From contig JANYIG010000108.1 in assembly GCA_025358765.1 (NCBI GenBank), forward strand, positions 1-47,023: DNA of 47,023 nucleotides, in the 5' to 3' direction. Within the stretch, counting starts at the first letter, position 1, and every line of letters starts with the position of its first letter. Of this stretch, positions 1 to 8,252 are shown one piece after another. A model generated the notes under the pieces. That model made no database searches. It had not been told where the DNA came from and saw nothing but the letters and a program-made list of their open reading frames with translations. A program made the position numbers and the translations under genes. Origin of the DNA: Candidatus Kapaibacterium sp. GTDB lineage: Bacteria > Bacteroidota > Ignavibacteria > Kapaibacteriales > UBA4661.

Positions 1-68
1 GTGGGTGTGTGACCAAATATACAACACTATTTTGCTCCAATCAAGAGGTAGCACAGTAACGGTAGTGG

Positions 69-656
69 TCACAAACTCGCCGAAATCGCATCGGCATTGA
101 CCACCGTCATTGTGTCGTCACCCATTGCCATTGCATACACACCGCGTTTAGTTAGATATGGCACGATATTCTCCGGCATCGAAAGACTTGCAAGCACGGG
201 GATAATGCGCTTGCCACGATGTTCTGGTAGATAATCCGTAAAATCCGGCAGCCCCGCCAAAAATTCGTTCACGTCGTCAACGCGCGGCGTACTTTTTACC
301 TCGACCACCACCACAACATCGCCATAAACGGCTATCACGTCAAATTCACGCTCCTTCGAGCGGTCATGCTTATGGCGCACACGGCGGCGTACGGAAAAAT
401 CATCCGGCTCACCACTAAGCCCAAAATCTTCGCGGGCTATACGCGGCACGTTCGGAGCAACGATGTCTTCCACAATTGTTCCCATCTTCCGCGCAAGATC
501 TGACCATTGTTTGTTGATTTTTCGCATTTCCGTATCAAACTCTTTTTTGTGTTCTTGCTGCCACGAAGCTAACTCCGCATCACGTTCGTCGGCACGACGC
601 ATATACATCGCAAAAAGTTCTTCTAACGTTGCCACTCGTTCTGTCAGTTCTGCCAT
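69..656 (-). CDS. PD-(D/E)XK nuclease-like protein (DUF3782-type)
   Basis: A 195-residue protein in two parts. Residues about 1-60 are charged and helical, probably a coiled coil. The C-terminal half has the core of a PD-(D/E)XK nuclease fold: D106 in the strand EFDVIAVYGD, then E119-V-K121 in VVVVEVKST, the classic D...ExK arrangement. Proteins of this shape are widespread in cyanobacteria and FCB bacteria as DUF3782-like or coiled-coil-nuclease proteins, usually of unknown role and often near toxin-antitoxin genes, as here. The start is well supported: an AAAGGAGG Shine-Dalgarno motif lies 8 bases before the ATG, one of the strongest in the window. No signal peptide, so cytoplasmic. Nuclease activity is inferred from the motif only. 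Confidence 0.7.
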   Translation of the reverse strand: MAELTERVATLEELFAMYMRRADERDAELASWQQEHKKEFDTEMRKINKQWSDLARKMGTIVEDIVAPNVPRIAREDFGLSGEPDDFSVRRRVRHKHDRSKEREFDVIAVYGDVVVVVEVKSTPRVDDVNEFLAGLPDFTDYLPEHRGKRIIPVLASLSMPENIVPYLTKRGVYAMAMGDDTMTVVNADAISASL

Positions 657-862
657 ATCATTGCCCTCCTTTCAGAAAAATGCTTCACTGGACTATCTGT
701 TCTAACGTTGCAATGAGCGATTCAACACGCTCTTTCTACAACTAAAGTCGGCACTCGCCCAAGAAGTTGCACGACGACGCACCGCCACTATACCAATATG
801 GCAAAAGTCCGCCCCAAAAGCAACAAAGCCCCAGAAGAATGAATATTCACCCGAAAATGGCG

Positions 863-870
863 TATATTTG
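863..870 (+). promoter_or_regulatory. Candidate Bacteroidota-type -7 element
   Basis: TATATTTG matches the Bacteroidota -7 consensus TAnnTTTG exactly and lies 34 bases before the ATG at 905, a sensible place for a promoter of the DUF433/DUF5615 pair. A matching -33 TTG is not obvious, so this is tentative. Confidence 0.3.
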
Positions 871-904
871 TTTATTCTCTTCTTGACAATTTTTCTTGAT
901 TATT

Positions 905-1135
905 ATGAACCTCCACGAGCGCATCACCATTGACCCACACATTTGTCACGGCAAACCCTGTATTCGTGGCTTGCGTTATCCGGTAGCTATGATTTTGGAG
1001 TTGCTTGCCTCCGGCATGAACAACACAGAAATTCTTGCCGATTACGAAGACCTCGAACGGGAAGACATTACCGCAGCACTCCTATTTGCCGGAAAGCTCA
1101 GTCATTTTTCCACAATTGAGACCGTTGCAGCATGA
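905..1135 (+). CDS. DUF433 antitoxin-like protein
   Basis: A 76-residue protein of the DUF433 family (ERITIDPHICHGKPCIRGLRYPV, then a small helix-turn-helix-like segment, LASGMNNTEILADYEDLEREDI). Family members are usually encoded directly before a DUF5615 PIN-like protein and are regarded as antitoxins of a type II-like module. The ATG at 905 is chosen; an in-frame TTG at 896 would add three residues but sits closer to the candidate promoter. The stop overlaps the next gene by four bases (ATGA at 1132-1135), so the two are translationally coupled. Autoregulation by DNA binding is likely from the family, not shown here. Confidence 0.85.
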   Translation: MNLHERITIDPHICHGKPCIRGLRYPVAMILELLASGMNNTEILADYEDLEREDITAALLFAGKLSHFSTIETVAA

Positions 1136-1485
1136 AATGGATTGTTGATGCTCAATTACCCAAAAAACTTGCAGCTTACGTACGCGAACAAGGAGATGAT
1201 GCTGTTCACACCTTGGATATGCCTAACGGAAATGCCACGAGTGATGAGGAAATTTGCATAATTTCACTTCGAGAACAGCGTATTGTTATCTCAAAAGATG
1301 AGGATTTCATACAATCTTATTTTGTTCGGCAAACACCGTATAAATTGCTGTTTGTCTGCACAGGAAATATCAGCAATGAAGAGCTGTTACGACTTATGAA
1401 AGCAAATTACTCTCAACTCCAAACGCTTTTTCAGGAACATTCTGTGATCGAACTTCAACAAACACTGGTCTTAATTCGTGATTAA
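1132..1485 (+). CDS. DUF5615 PIN-like toxin candidate
   Basis: A 117-residue protein. MKWIVDAQLPKKLAAYV at the N-terminus, with an acidic D in VDAQLP, and the later VISKDEDF segment are the hallmarks of DUF5615/Mut7-C-like PIN-fold proteins; the acidic residues would bind metal in an RNase active site. It overlaps the DUF433 gene by ATGA and almost certainly forms a toxin-antitoxin-like operon with it. Whether members of this family are real RNases is largely inferred from fold. The length is normal and no truncation is seen. Confidence 0.8.
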   Translation: MKWIVDAQLPKKLAAYVREQGDDAVHTLDMPNGNATSDEEICIISLREQRIVISKDEDFIQSYFVRQTPYKLLFVCTGNISNEELLRLMKANYSQLQTLFQEHSVIELQQTLVLIRD

Positions 1486-1577
1486 CGAGACTCTTCACAT
1501 CCATCGAATTACCATTACGCTATAGCCGAAAGCCAAAAAAATCTGAAGACACTTCCAAAATAGTAGCACAATCCAGC

Positions 1578-1623
1578 TCCAAAAAACAACAAAGCCCCTT
1601 CCTGCACAAACAAAAAGGGACTT
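1578..1623 (-). terminator. Intrinsic terminator after the T9SS repeat protein
   Basis: Read on the minus strand: AAGTCCCTT, a 14-base loop, AAGGGGCTT (nine pairs including one G-U), then a T-rich tail. It starts about 27 bases beyond the stop at 1650 and would end the sugar-locus transcript. Confidence 0.6.
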
Positions 1624-1649
1624 GAAGGTTTTTCCTTGCAGAACTTCGG

Positions 1650-2954
1650 TTACCGAATAACGCTCATAGAACCTGTTTCGGTCACACCAGCAGTTTCCAA
1701 ACGATAGAAATATGCACCACTGCCAATTTTCACGCCAGCATTGTTTGTTGCGTCCCACTGGAAGATATGAAGCGCATTGCCACCAAACACTTGGTTGTTG
1801 ATAAGAGTTTTTACTTCATTGCCGCGTACATCAAAAATCTTCAGCGTCACATTGCCAGAAGTTTTCAAGCCAAAACCAATGCTCACATATTCCGTGAACG
1901 GATTCGGGTAGCTGTATGCTGCCGTGAATACGTCTCTGTTTTGAACAGAAGTGATCGTCAATCCAATGGGAATAAAGACATCAGATTTTTTGGTAGCATC
2001 AGTCGCATCTTGTGTGCCGCCTTCGCCTTTGCCATTACCGCCATCATTATACACGCAGCAAATTTCTGAAAGGGTTGCATCGGCAGCAGGAGGGTCGCCT
2101 GACAACTTGTAGTAGCTGGTTGGTGTCATCTTCAAGGTATAGACCGATGTTGTGCCTGTGCGCGTAAATTGGCTTGCCGATGGGTAATCTCTCCAATTAC
2201 CAACCACGCTTTTCCACCGAGTGGTGTTGTCGCCAGCTTTACCAGCGTTTACGCCAGAGTGAATGAACAGCTGCGTAGCGGATTTCAGCGTGGCATCGCC
2301 TGTGCGAGGGTAAATTTTCGATACATCCACCGTCATCGTGATGGCATCGGTTTGCTTAAACGGAAATGGTGCAACCGTAATCCCTGCATCCGAAGCAGCT
2401 TTCGGGTAGGTTGGAGCAGTACCCGTAGAAGTAATACCAACAGGAATAAAAACATCGGATTTTTTGGTGGCATCGGTGGCATCCTGCGTACCGCCTTCAC
2501 CTTTGCCATTACCGCCGTCGTTGAATACACAGCAGATTTCCGAAAAAACGGCATCGGCAGCAGGAGGATCACCCGACAACTTGTAGTAGCTGGTTGGTGT
2601 CATCTTCAAGGTATAGACCGATGTTGTGCCTGTGCGCGTAAACTGGCTTGCCGATGGGTAATCTCGCCAATTGCCAACCACGCTTTTCCATTGCGTTGTG
2701 TTATCGCCAGCCTTGCCTGCATTCACACCAGAGTGAATGAACAGCTGTGTAGCCGATTTCAACGTAGCATCACCCGTGCGGGGATAGATTTTCGATACAT
2801 CTACCGTCATCGTGATGGCATCGGTTTGCTTAAATGGAAACGGTGCAACCGTAATCCCTGCATCCGAAACTGCTTTCGGATAGGTTTGTGCAAAAGCAGC
2901 AGCGCTGATGGATAGCACACCGACCGCCGCAAGAAGTAATTGTTTCGTTCTCAT
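1650..2954 (-). CDS. T9SS-exported tandem-repeat protein, SusE/SusF-like starch-binding candidate
   Basis: A 434-residue secreted protein. The ATG at 2954 follows a GAGGAG ribosome site; residues 1-22 (ending AAAFA) are a Sec signal peptide. Two nearly identical 150-residue modules follow (24-173 and 182-331; six differences), each with a QLFIHSGVN motif, conserved W residues, and a C-terminal SDVFIP strand. This pattern resembles the Ig-like carbohydrate-binding modules that precede amylase domains in Bacteroidota; the assignment is by eye. Residues about 341-434 (YSYPNPF, LKIFDVRGNEVKTL, GAYFYRLE) form a typical T9SS C-terminal sorting domain. It is the last gene after SusC and SusD, the place of SusE/SusF, so a surface polysaccharide-binding role is inferred. 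Unlike SusE/SusF it has no lipobox. Confidence 0.75.
   Translation of the reverse strand: MRTKQLLLAAVGVLSISAAAFAQTYPKAVSDAGITVAPFPFKQTDAITMTVDVSKIYPRTGDATLKSATQLFIHSGVNAGKAGDNTTQWKSVVGNWRDYPSASQFTRTGTTSVYTLKMTPTSYYKLSGDPPAADAVFSEICCVFNDGGNGKGEGGTQDATDATKKSDVFIPVGITSTGTAPTYPKAASDAGITVAPFPFKQTDAITMTVDVSKIYPRTGDATLKSATQLFIHSGVNAGKAGDNTTRWKSVVGNWRDYPSASQFTRTGTTSVYTLKMTPTSYYKLSGDPPAADATLSEICCVYNDGGNGKGEGGTQDATDATKKSDVFIPIGLTITSVQNRDVFTAAYSYPNPFTEYVSIGFGLKTSGNVTLKIFDVRGNEVKTLINNQVFGGNALHIFQWDATNNAGVKIGSGAYFYRLETAGVTETGSMSVIR
1962..2885 (-). repeat. Two 450-bp tandem coding repeats
   Basis: Copies at 1962-2411 and 2436-2885, period 474 bp, encode the two binding modules. Proteins match at 144 of 150 positions. 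The DNA is patchy: 2101-2168 and 2575-2642 are identical over 68 bases, whereas flanking stretches differ at many silent sites, which suggests local gene conversion. Confidence 0.9.
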
Positions 2955-3039
2955 GAAACTCTCCTCGAAAAAATAAAATAAAAAATGAGGAATTAGGATG
3001 AAATCTATATTTTCTTTTGGTAATGTCTCAACAAAATTG

Positions 3040-3068
3040 AATTTACTGTAGTTCCCTGTAAAAGTCAA
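3040..3068 (-). promoter_or_regulatory. Candidate sigma70-like promoter before the repeat protein
   Basis: On the minus strand TTGACT (3063-3068) is followed after exactly 17 bases by TAAATT (3040-3045), about 85 bases before the ATG at 2954. It would let the repeat protein be expressed apart from SusD. It is a sequence match only; Bacteroidota sigma factors often use a different consensus. Confidence 0.3.
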
Positions 3069-3165
3069 GTATCCTTTTCTGGTATGCCATTTCTCTGCTG
3101 CTCGTGGCACAGCCGCACTATTTATTATGCAGCGACGTATACCACGAGACAGAGACACTCTCACA

Positions 3166-4545
3166 TCAGTTAGGGTTTTGTGCACAGAGCGTATTGGCAT
3201 TCACTTCCACGTCAGGAATCTTAAAGATGAGTTGTGCATTGTTCCACGGCGTACCACGCACATTTTGTTTGGTGCGCTTGAGTTCATGGAATCTGTTGCC
3301 CTCGAACATCAGCTCAAAGCGGCGTTCAAGACGAATGGCGCTCACCAGCGCATCACTTGTCAAGCCCTTCAATGCTGGCAGCCCTGCACGAGTGCGAACA
3401 GCATTTGCGTCAGCCAGCGCTGTGGTTGTGCTTGATTGTGCTGTAGCTTCCGCACGAATGAGCAAAATCTCGGCGTAGCGAATGAGCGGTACATTCATCA
3501 CCAAACGGTCGTATTTGCTCACATACGTTTGGCCATCACGTTGCACCACCAGCGATTGACGATTGTCGCCTTTGTTGGCAAAGAGCAACGCTGAGAAATC
3601 TGGGTCAACAATGAAGGATTGCGAATCGTCCACTTGGCGGAACGTGCCAACGACAGCGCCGCTTGCATCATTTTGATCGGTGCTTTGCAGTTCAAAGATA
3701 GCTTCGGATGTGCTGTTGTTATCAAACGGGTCGCGGACACCGGGCGTAAGAGCATAGAGTCCGCTGTTAATCACACGAGTGGCAGCAGCAGCAGCGTTGG
3801 TAAAATCATTTTGCTGAAAATACACTCGCGCCAAAAGCGCCGCCGCAGCACCTTTGGTTGCTCTTCCGGTCGGATGGGACGCGGGCAAGATGGCTTCAGC
3901 ATCGGTGAGGTCTTTGATAATTTGGTCGTATGTTTCTTTCACCGTCGAGCGGGCTTTTGCCTGACCAGAGCCACTGCGCGTTGAGGTCAGACGAATAACA
4001 ACACCCGGATGGCTATTGTCCGCAGTGAACCCCCACGGCTGGGCGAAATAGCTTACAATCTGGAGGTACATCCATCCGCGCAAAAACAGGCTTTCGCCTT
4101 TGATAAGGTCACGATTTTTAATCGTAGCGCCCGGAGCTGCTGCAGCATCAATCTGTGCATCGCTGACTGTGGGAAGCGCATCCAGCACGTTATTCACGCG
4201 GTTAATAACACCATAGCTATTTTGCCAGATAGGGCGACCTTGGTCATTGAAAAAATTCAAGGTTCGCGTAACGATTTGTTGCTGCCCAAAACCTGGACTG
4301 AGCGCCAATGCGTTATCCGCCCATAGTTCGCCAGTTGTGATGCCATTTCCGGCAAGCATACTACCGTCAGAGATGCCGCCGCTTGTGCTGTATGCACCCG
4401 TCAGCGCCGTTTGCAAACCGCGCGTACTGGTCAGAGCGACTTCATTGGCAAGGTCAAGCGGCGGGAGAATATTGAGCGTACTCTCGCATGATGCCAGACC
4501 GACCACAAGAGCCGCTGTTGCTAAAAGTTTAGAAAATGTTTTCAT
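3166..4545 (-). CDS. susD: SusD/RagB-family outer-membrane lipoprotein
   Basis: A 459-residue lipoprotein. The signal peptide ends in the lipobox LASC with C20 as the lipidated cysteine. The family core is clear: the helical segment around RGWMYLQIVSYFAQPWGF, a TPR-like ATKGAAAALLARVYFQQNDFTNAA segment, and the C-terminal RLERRFELMFEGNRFHELKRT motif. SusD proteins sit on the cell surface as a lid over the partner SusC barrel and hold the glycan. The gene lies 130 bases downstream of susC on the same strand, as usual. At 459 residues it is slightly short for the family (about 500-600). The substrate is taken as starch or maltodextrin from the neighbours, not from the protein itself. Confidence 0.93.
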   Translation of the reverse strand: MKTFSKLLATAALVVGLASCESTLNILPPLDLANEVALTSTRGLQTALTGAYSTSGGISDGSMLAGNGITTGELWADNALALSPGFGQQQIVTRTLNFFNDQGRPIWQNSYGVINRVNNVLDALPTVSDAQIDAAAAPGATIKNRDLIKGESLFLRGWMYLQIVSYFAQPWGFTADNSHPGVVIRLTSTRSGSGQAKARSTVKETYDQIIKDLTDAEAILPASHPTGRATKGAAAALLARVYFQQNDFTNAAAAATRVINSGLYALTPGVRDPFDNNSTSEAIFELQSTDQNDASGAVVGTFRQVDDSQSFIVDPDFSALLFANKGDNRQSLVVQRDGQTYVSKYDRLVMNVPLIRYAEILLIRAEATAQSSTTTALADANAVRTRAGLPALKGLTSDALVSAIRLERRFELMFEGNRFHELKRTKQNVRGTPWNNAQLIFKIPDVEVNANTLCAQNPN

Positions 4546-4675
4546 GGTTATCGAATTAAGGTATCGTTGATAATGCTCTGGTTAGAAACTCGTCGTGCGC
4601 TGTTTTATTTACTGTTTTTATGTGGATTGGTACGACACACACAACGAGCTATGAACAATGGTTGAACTCTTGGCA

Positions 4676-7600
4676 TTAGAATCCGACACTCACCCCAAAG
4701 GTAAAGCTCTTTGTTGGCGGCGGTGTCAGATAGGTAACGCTTGCGCCGAGGTTCGCTTCTGCTCTGTTATACACGTCACGATAAATTTCAGGATCCCAAC
4801 CCGGATATCCCGTGATAACGAACAAGTTTGTGCCTGTAGCATAAAAACGAACGTTCGTTACCCCAAGCGATTCAAGCACACCGCTCGGCAGTCTGTAGCC
4901 AAGAGTAATCTGACGCACACGGGCAAACGAGCCTGAATACATCCAACGGTCAGTGTTAATGTCGCGGTTCTCTGTTGCCGACAAGCGTGGAACATCGGTA
5001 ACATCGCCTTGTTTTTTCCAGCGTTTTTCCGTTTCGTTGATGCGTTGGTTCCAGCCAAACGCCATGTTAGCGACCTGACGTTTTGCAGCATCATCATAGA
5101 TGGTGTTGCCGATGGAAAAATTCACCAAAACAGTCAAATCAAATCCAGCGTAGGTAAACGTGTTCGATACCGCACCAAATGCTGTTGGATACGGCTGACC
5201 GAGCGGCACACGGTCTTGTGTGTCATATGTATCGGTAAGTTCGCCGTTGAGATTGTAGAACAAAGGAGAGCCACCTCGTACCAGTACCGTTTTTTCACTC
5301 CATTTTCCCGAGACATTCGCTTTATTATTTGGTTTATTGGGATCAAACGTTGTGGCATTGCCTTGAACAGAAATCGCACCATTGGCATCTCTAAGCTGTA
5401 CTGTATCGCGGAATTGTATTTTAACCATTCCATCGCTTGGCTGCACATATGCAAAGCGGTTAATAAAGTAGTTGCCAATCGGGTAGCCAGGCAGAATGCG
5501 AGTTTCACCCGGTCCGCCAACTGCATCAGGCGGCAATCCTGCGTTAGAAATTACTTTGTTGCGGTTAAAGGCAATATTAAAATCTGTTGCCCACGTAAAG
5601 TCGCCAACTAAGTTTTTCGAGCCGAGAGAAATTTCAATACCACTATTACTAATCTCGCCGATGTTTTGAAGCACCGAAGCAAAGCCAGTCGAGGCAGGGG
5701 TGCTCACGTTCAGCAGCAAGTCGGTTGTTTTCTTGTTGTAGTACGCAAACGTGCCAGAGAGACGACCGCCCCAAAGAGCAACGTCTAAGCCCAAGTCCAA
5801 TGTTGCCGATTTTTCCCAACCAAGTCGCGTGTTCGGCAAGCGTCCGGGGGAAATACCCGGCTGGCTGTTGTAGTCAGCGCCAGCAGCATATGTACCAAAA
5901 CGGTCAAAGTTCGGAATCTCGGCATTACCCGTCAAGCCGTAGCTACCACGAAGTTTCAGGTTCGAGATGACTTCGTTATCTTTCAGGAAATCTTCTTCGG
6001 AAATAATCCACCCCAAGCCCACTGCCGGGAAGATACCAAAACGGGTGCTGTCTCCAAAGCGGGATGAGCCGTCACGACGGATACTCAACTGTGCCAGATA
6101 GCGGTCTTTGAATTTGTAATCCAAACGAGCAAAATATCCAACAAAGCTGTATGCTGTTTGGTCGGAGAAACCAGCTTTAATAGCGGCGCTGTTAGGGTTT
6201 TGGAAATAAGGGTTCGGGAAATCTTTGCCGTTCGCACCCACATCTTGTTGGTCGTAACGGTTGACGCTCATACCCACCAAAGCAGACAGCTCATGGTCTG
6301 CAGCGAGCTTTGTGTTGTAGTTCAAGGTCGTGTTTGTGTTCCAGTTAACGGCGTTCACATTGCGGCGCTCTGAAAATGCTCTACCATCGCCACGAATTGC
6401 AGCGCCTTGATAATAGGACTCTTCACGTTCCATGCGGTCAATACCAGCCTCCACACGTAGAGCAAGACCCGAGATGCCTACCCCCGCAAACCGATACTCG
6501 CCAAAACCAGTAGCAAGTAAGCGCGTGGCAGTCTCAATAAAGCTGTAGTTATTCGGGTCTGTCTGTGCAACGGAATTGTTGCCAGAGGTCGGTATAAAAT
6601 ATGAGCCATCGGTTTTAGTCGGGTCATAGATTGGGAAAATAGGCAGAGCCGAGCTTTGCGCCGAACCCATACCGCCCGCCCATGCTACCGGAGTCCGGAA
6701 GTTTTGAGAGCGCGTCACACTTGCATTAAAGCCAATCGTCAGATCTTCTGTTGCTTTGTGGTCCAAATTCAATCGCCCACTAATCCGTTCAAAATTTGAG
6801 GTTTTCACATAGCCTGTTTCGTTGCGGTAGGTAGCACCAGCATAAAAGGTTGTTTTTTCCGTACCGCCGCTTGCCGACACATTATATTCATTCACGCGAC
6901 CCGTTTGTAACACTTGGTCGAGCCAGTTTGTGTTCGCAGGGTCAATTTGACCAGTACGTTTCGCCAGCCCACTCGTTGGGTCATAGATATTATACGGGAG
7001 GTTCTTCCGTTTGAATCGGGATCCCAAGCCAGAAACAAGACTATCATTCGTATTTGCTTCATTCCAAAGTTTAAGCCATCCTGGACCGTCGTAAAGTTGA
7101 ACACGATTCGTTAGATTACTGAATGTCGTCAAATAGCTTGCCGTAAATTTCGTTGTTCCCGCCTGACCACGTTTGGTCGTGACTAATACTACGCCATTTG
7201 CAGCACGGGCACCGTAAATAGCAGCAGCAGCAGCATCTTTGAGGACTTCCATGCTTTCGATGTCGTTTGGATTAATGTCCGACAATGCGTTTGATGTAGT
7301 CGCTGTTCTGAAATTTGCGCCGAAATTGCCCGATGTAATCGGCACGCCGTCAACGATGTACAGAGGTTCGCTGCTTGCGCTAATGGAACCTGTGCCGCGT
7401 ACACGAACTGCTACGGTCGAGCCCGGCAACCCATTGGAGGTAATGACCTGCACACCTGTGGCACGGCTTTGCAACATCTGATCAAAACTCGGCAGCGGTT
7501 GATCCTTGATTTCCGATGCGTTAATAGAAGAAATGGAACCCGTTATATCCTTCCGTTGCTTCGTTCCATACCCAATAACAACCGCTTCTTCCAAAAGCAG

Positions 7601-7951
7601 CAAATCAAGTTGCAACTTGTAATCAACCACCGCATCAGCGCCATCGGAAACGGTCACTTTTTTTGTTTGCGACTTAAACCCGATATAGTTCGCCGAGATA
7701 TCATATGTTCCCGCGGGAACGTTCCGAATCTCGTAGCTACCATCTCTGGCAGCAAACGCGCCAAGGATTTTACCACCCTCAATCTTGAGCTTAATACTCA
7801 CACCGCCAAGCGGTGCGCCAGAATCGCCGTCGGTCACCTTACCGGTGATGCGCCCTGCGGCAAGGGCATATGCAGCAGTCAGGCCAAAGGCTATGAACGA
7901 TATAGCCAGCGCCGAAAGTGCTGTTCGCAACAATGTAGAGCTTCTTCGCAT
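4676..7951 (-). CDS. susC: SusC/RagA-family TonB-linked outer-membrane transporter
   Basis: A 1091-residue TonB-linked barrel. Residues 1-32 are a signal peptide; about 34-112 form a carboxypeptidase-regulatory-like domain (GRITGKVTDGDSGAPLGGVSI); VVIGYGTKQRKDITGSISSI (124-143) is the SusC signature leading into the plug, with LYIVDGVPI at about 197-205; the rest is beta-barrel ending in an aromatic residue (VSVGF). SusC imports glycans across the outer membrane with SusD, powered by TonB-ExbBD (not in this window). It is followed by susD after 130 bases. A palindrome at 7987-7998, 36 bases before the start, is a possible regulator site. Full length and intact. Confidence 0.95.
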   Translation of the reverse strand: MRRSSTLLRTALSALAISFIAFGLTAAYALAAGRITGKVTDGDSGAPLGGVSIKLKIEGGKILGAFAARDGSYEIRNVPAGTYDISANYIGFKSQTKKVTVSDGADAVVDYKLQLDLLLLEEAVVIGYGTKQRKDITGSISSINASEIKDQPLPSFDQMLQSRATGVQVITSNGLPGSTVAVRVRGTGSISASSEPLYIVDGVPITSGNFGANFRTATTSNALSDINPNDIESMEVLKDAAAAAIYGARAANGVVLVTTKRGQAGTTKFTASYLTTFSNLTNRVQLYDGPGWLKLWNEANTNDSLVSGLGSRFKRKNLPYNIYDPTSGLAKRTGQIDPANTNWLDQVLQTGRVNEYNVSASGGTEKTTFYAGATYRNETGYVKTSNFERISGRLNLDHKATEDLTIGFNASVTRSQNFRTPVAWAGGMGSAQSSALPIFPIYDPTKTDGSYFIPTSGNNSVAQTDPNNYSFIETATRLLATGFGEYRFAGVGISGLALRVEAGIDRMEREESYYQGAAIRGDGRAFSERRNVNAVNWNTNTTLNYNTKLAADHELSALVGMSVNRYDQQDVGANGKDFPNPYFQNPNSAAIKAGFSDQTAYSFVGYFARLDYKFKDRYLAQLSIRRDGSSRFGDSTRFGIFPAVGLGWIISEEDFLKDNEVISNLKLRGSYGLTGNAEIPNFDRFGTYAAGADYNSQPGISPGRLPNTRLGWEKSATLDLGLDVALWGGRLSGTFAYYNKKTTDLLLNVSTPASTGFASVLQNIGEISNSGIEISLGSKNLVGDFTWATDFNIAFNRNKVISNAGLPPDAVGGPGETRILPGYPIGNYFINRFAYVQPSDGMVKIQFRDTVQLRDANGAISVQGNATTFDPNKPNNKANVSGKWSEKTVLVRGGSPLFYNLNGELTDTYDTQDRVPLGQPYPTAFGAVSNTFTYAGFDLTVLVNFSIGNTIYDDAAKRQVANMAFGWNQRINETEKRWKKQGDVTDVPRLSATENRDINTDRWMYSGSFARVRQITLGYRLPSGVLESLGVTNVRFYATGTNLFVITGYPGWDPEIYRDVYNRAEANLGASVTYLTPPPTKSFTFGVSVGF

Positions 7952-8252
7952 AGCAGTACAAATTTTGTTGAATGAATAAAAGAATTACTTGATCAAGTGA
8001 ACTGAAATATCTAACAGTTTGAATTTTCGTAAGCCAATGATTTTTCAGCGTATATTCTCAAAATTACCGTACACTTAAGGACGGGTTACCTGCTTACCAC
8101 GAACAAAATATGACATGGACAAGGTAAATTCAAGGGGCGAGGGGCGAGTGTTTTATGAATCGGAGTAAGCGTTGCAATTTTGGGAGTGAACGCGAACATA
8201 GTTAGCGTACTGTTATGATTAATATTGTTGGTACATTCTGAAATATACTCCA
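7952..8252. other. Intergenic region between permease and susC
   Basis: A 301-bp gap. It holds a 12-bp palindrome at 7987-7998 and a doubled GGGGCGA (8134-8147). No convincing terminator for the permease gene and no gene is seen, so readthrough from the permease into susC is possible. Confidence 0.6.
7987..7998. promoter_or_regulatory. Palindrome upstream of susC, candidate operator
   Basis: ACTTGATCAAGT is a perfect 12-bp palindrome centred 41 bases before the susC ATG, close to where a promoter should lie. It could bind a dimeric regulator. No regulator gene is in the sugar locus, and no second copy was found upstream of the GH31 or permease genes. Confidence 0.3.

Noticed and set aside
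2169-2915. 248-codon plus-strand frame opposite the repeat protein
   Set aside because: It is antisense to a strongly supported gene; its internal repetition only mirrors the coding repeats, and the composition (many Arg, Cys, Ile-Arg) is that of a shadow frame.
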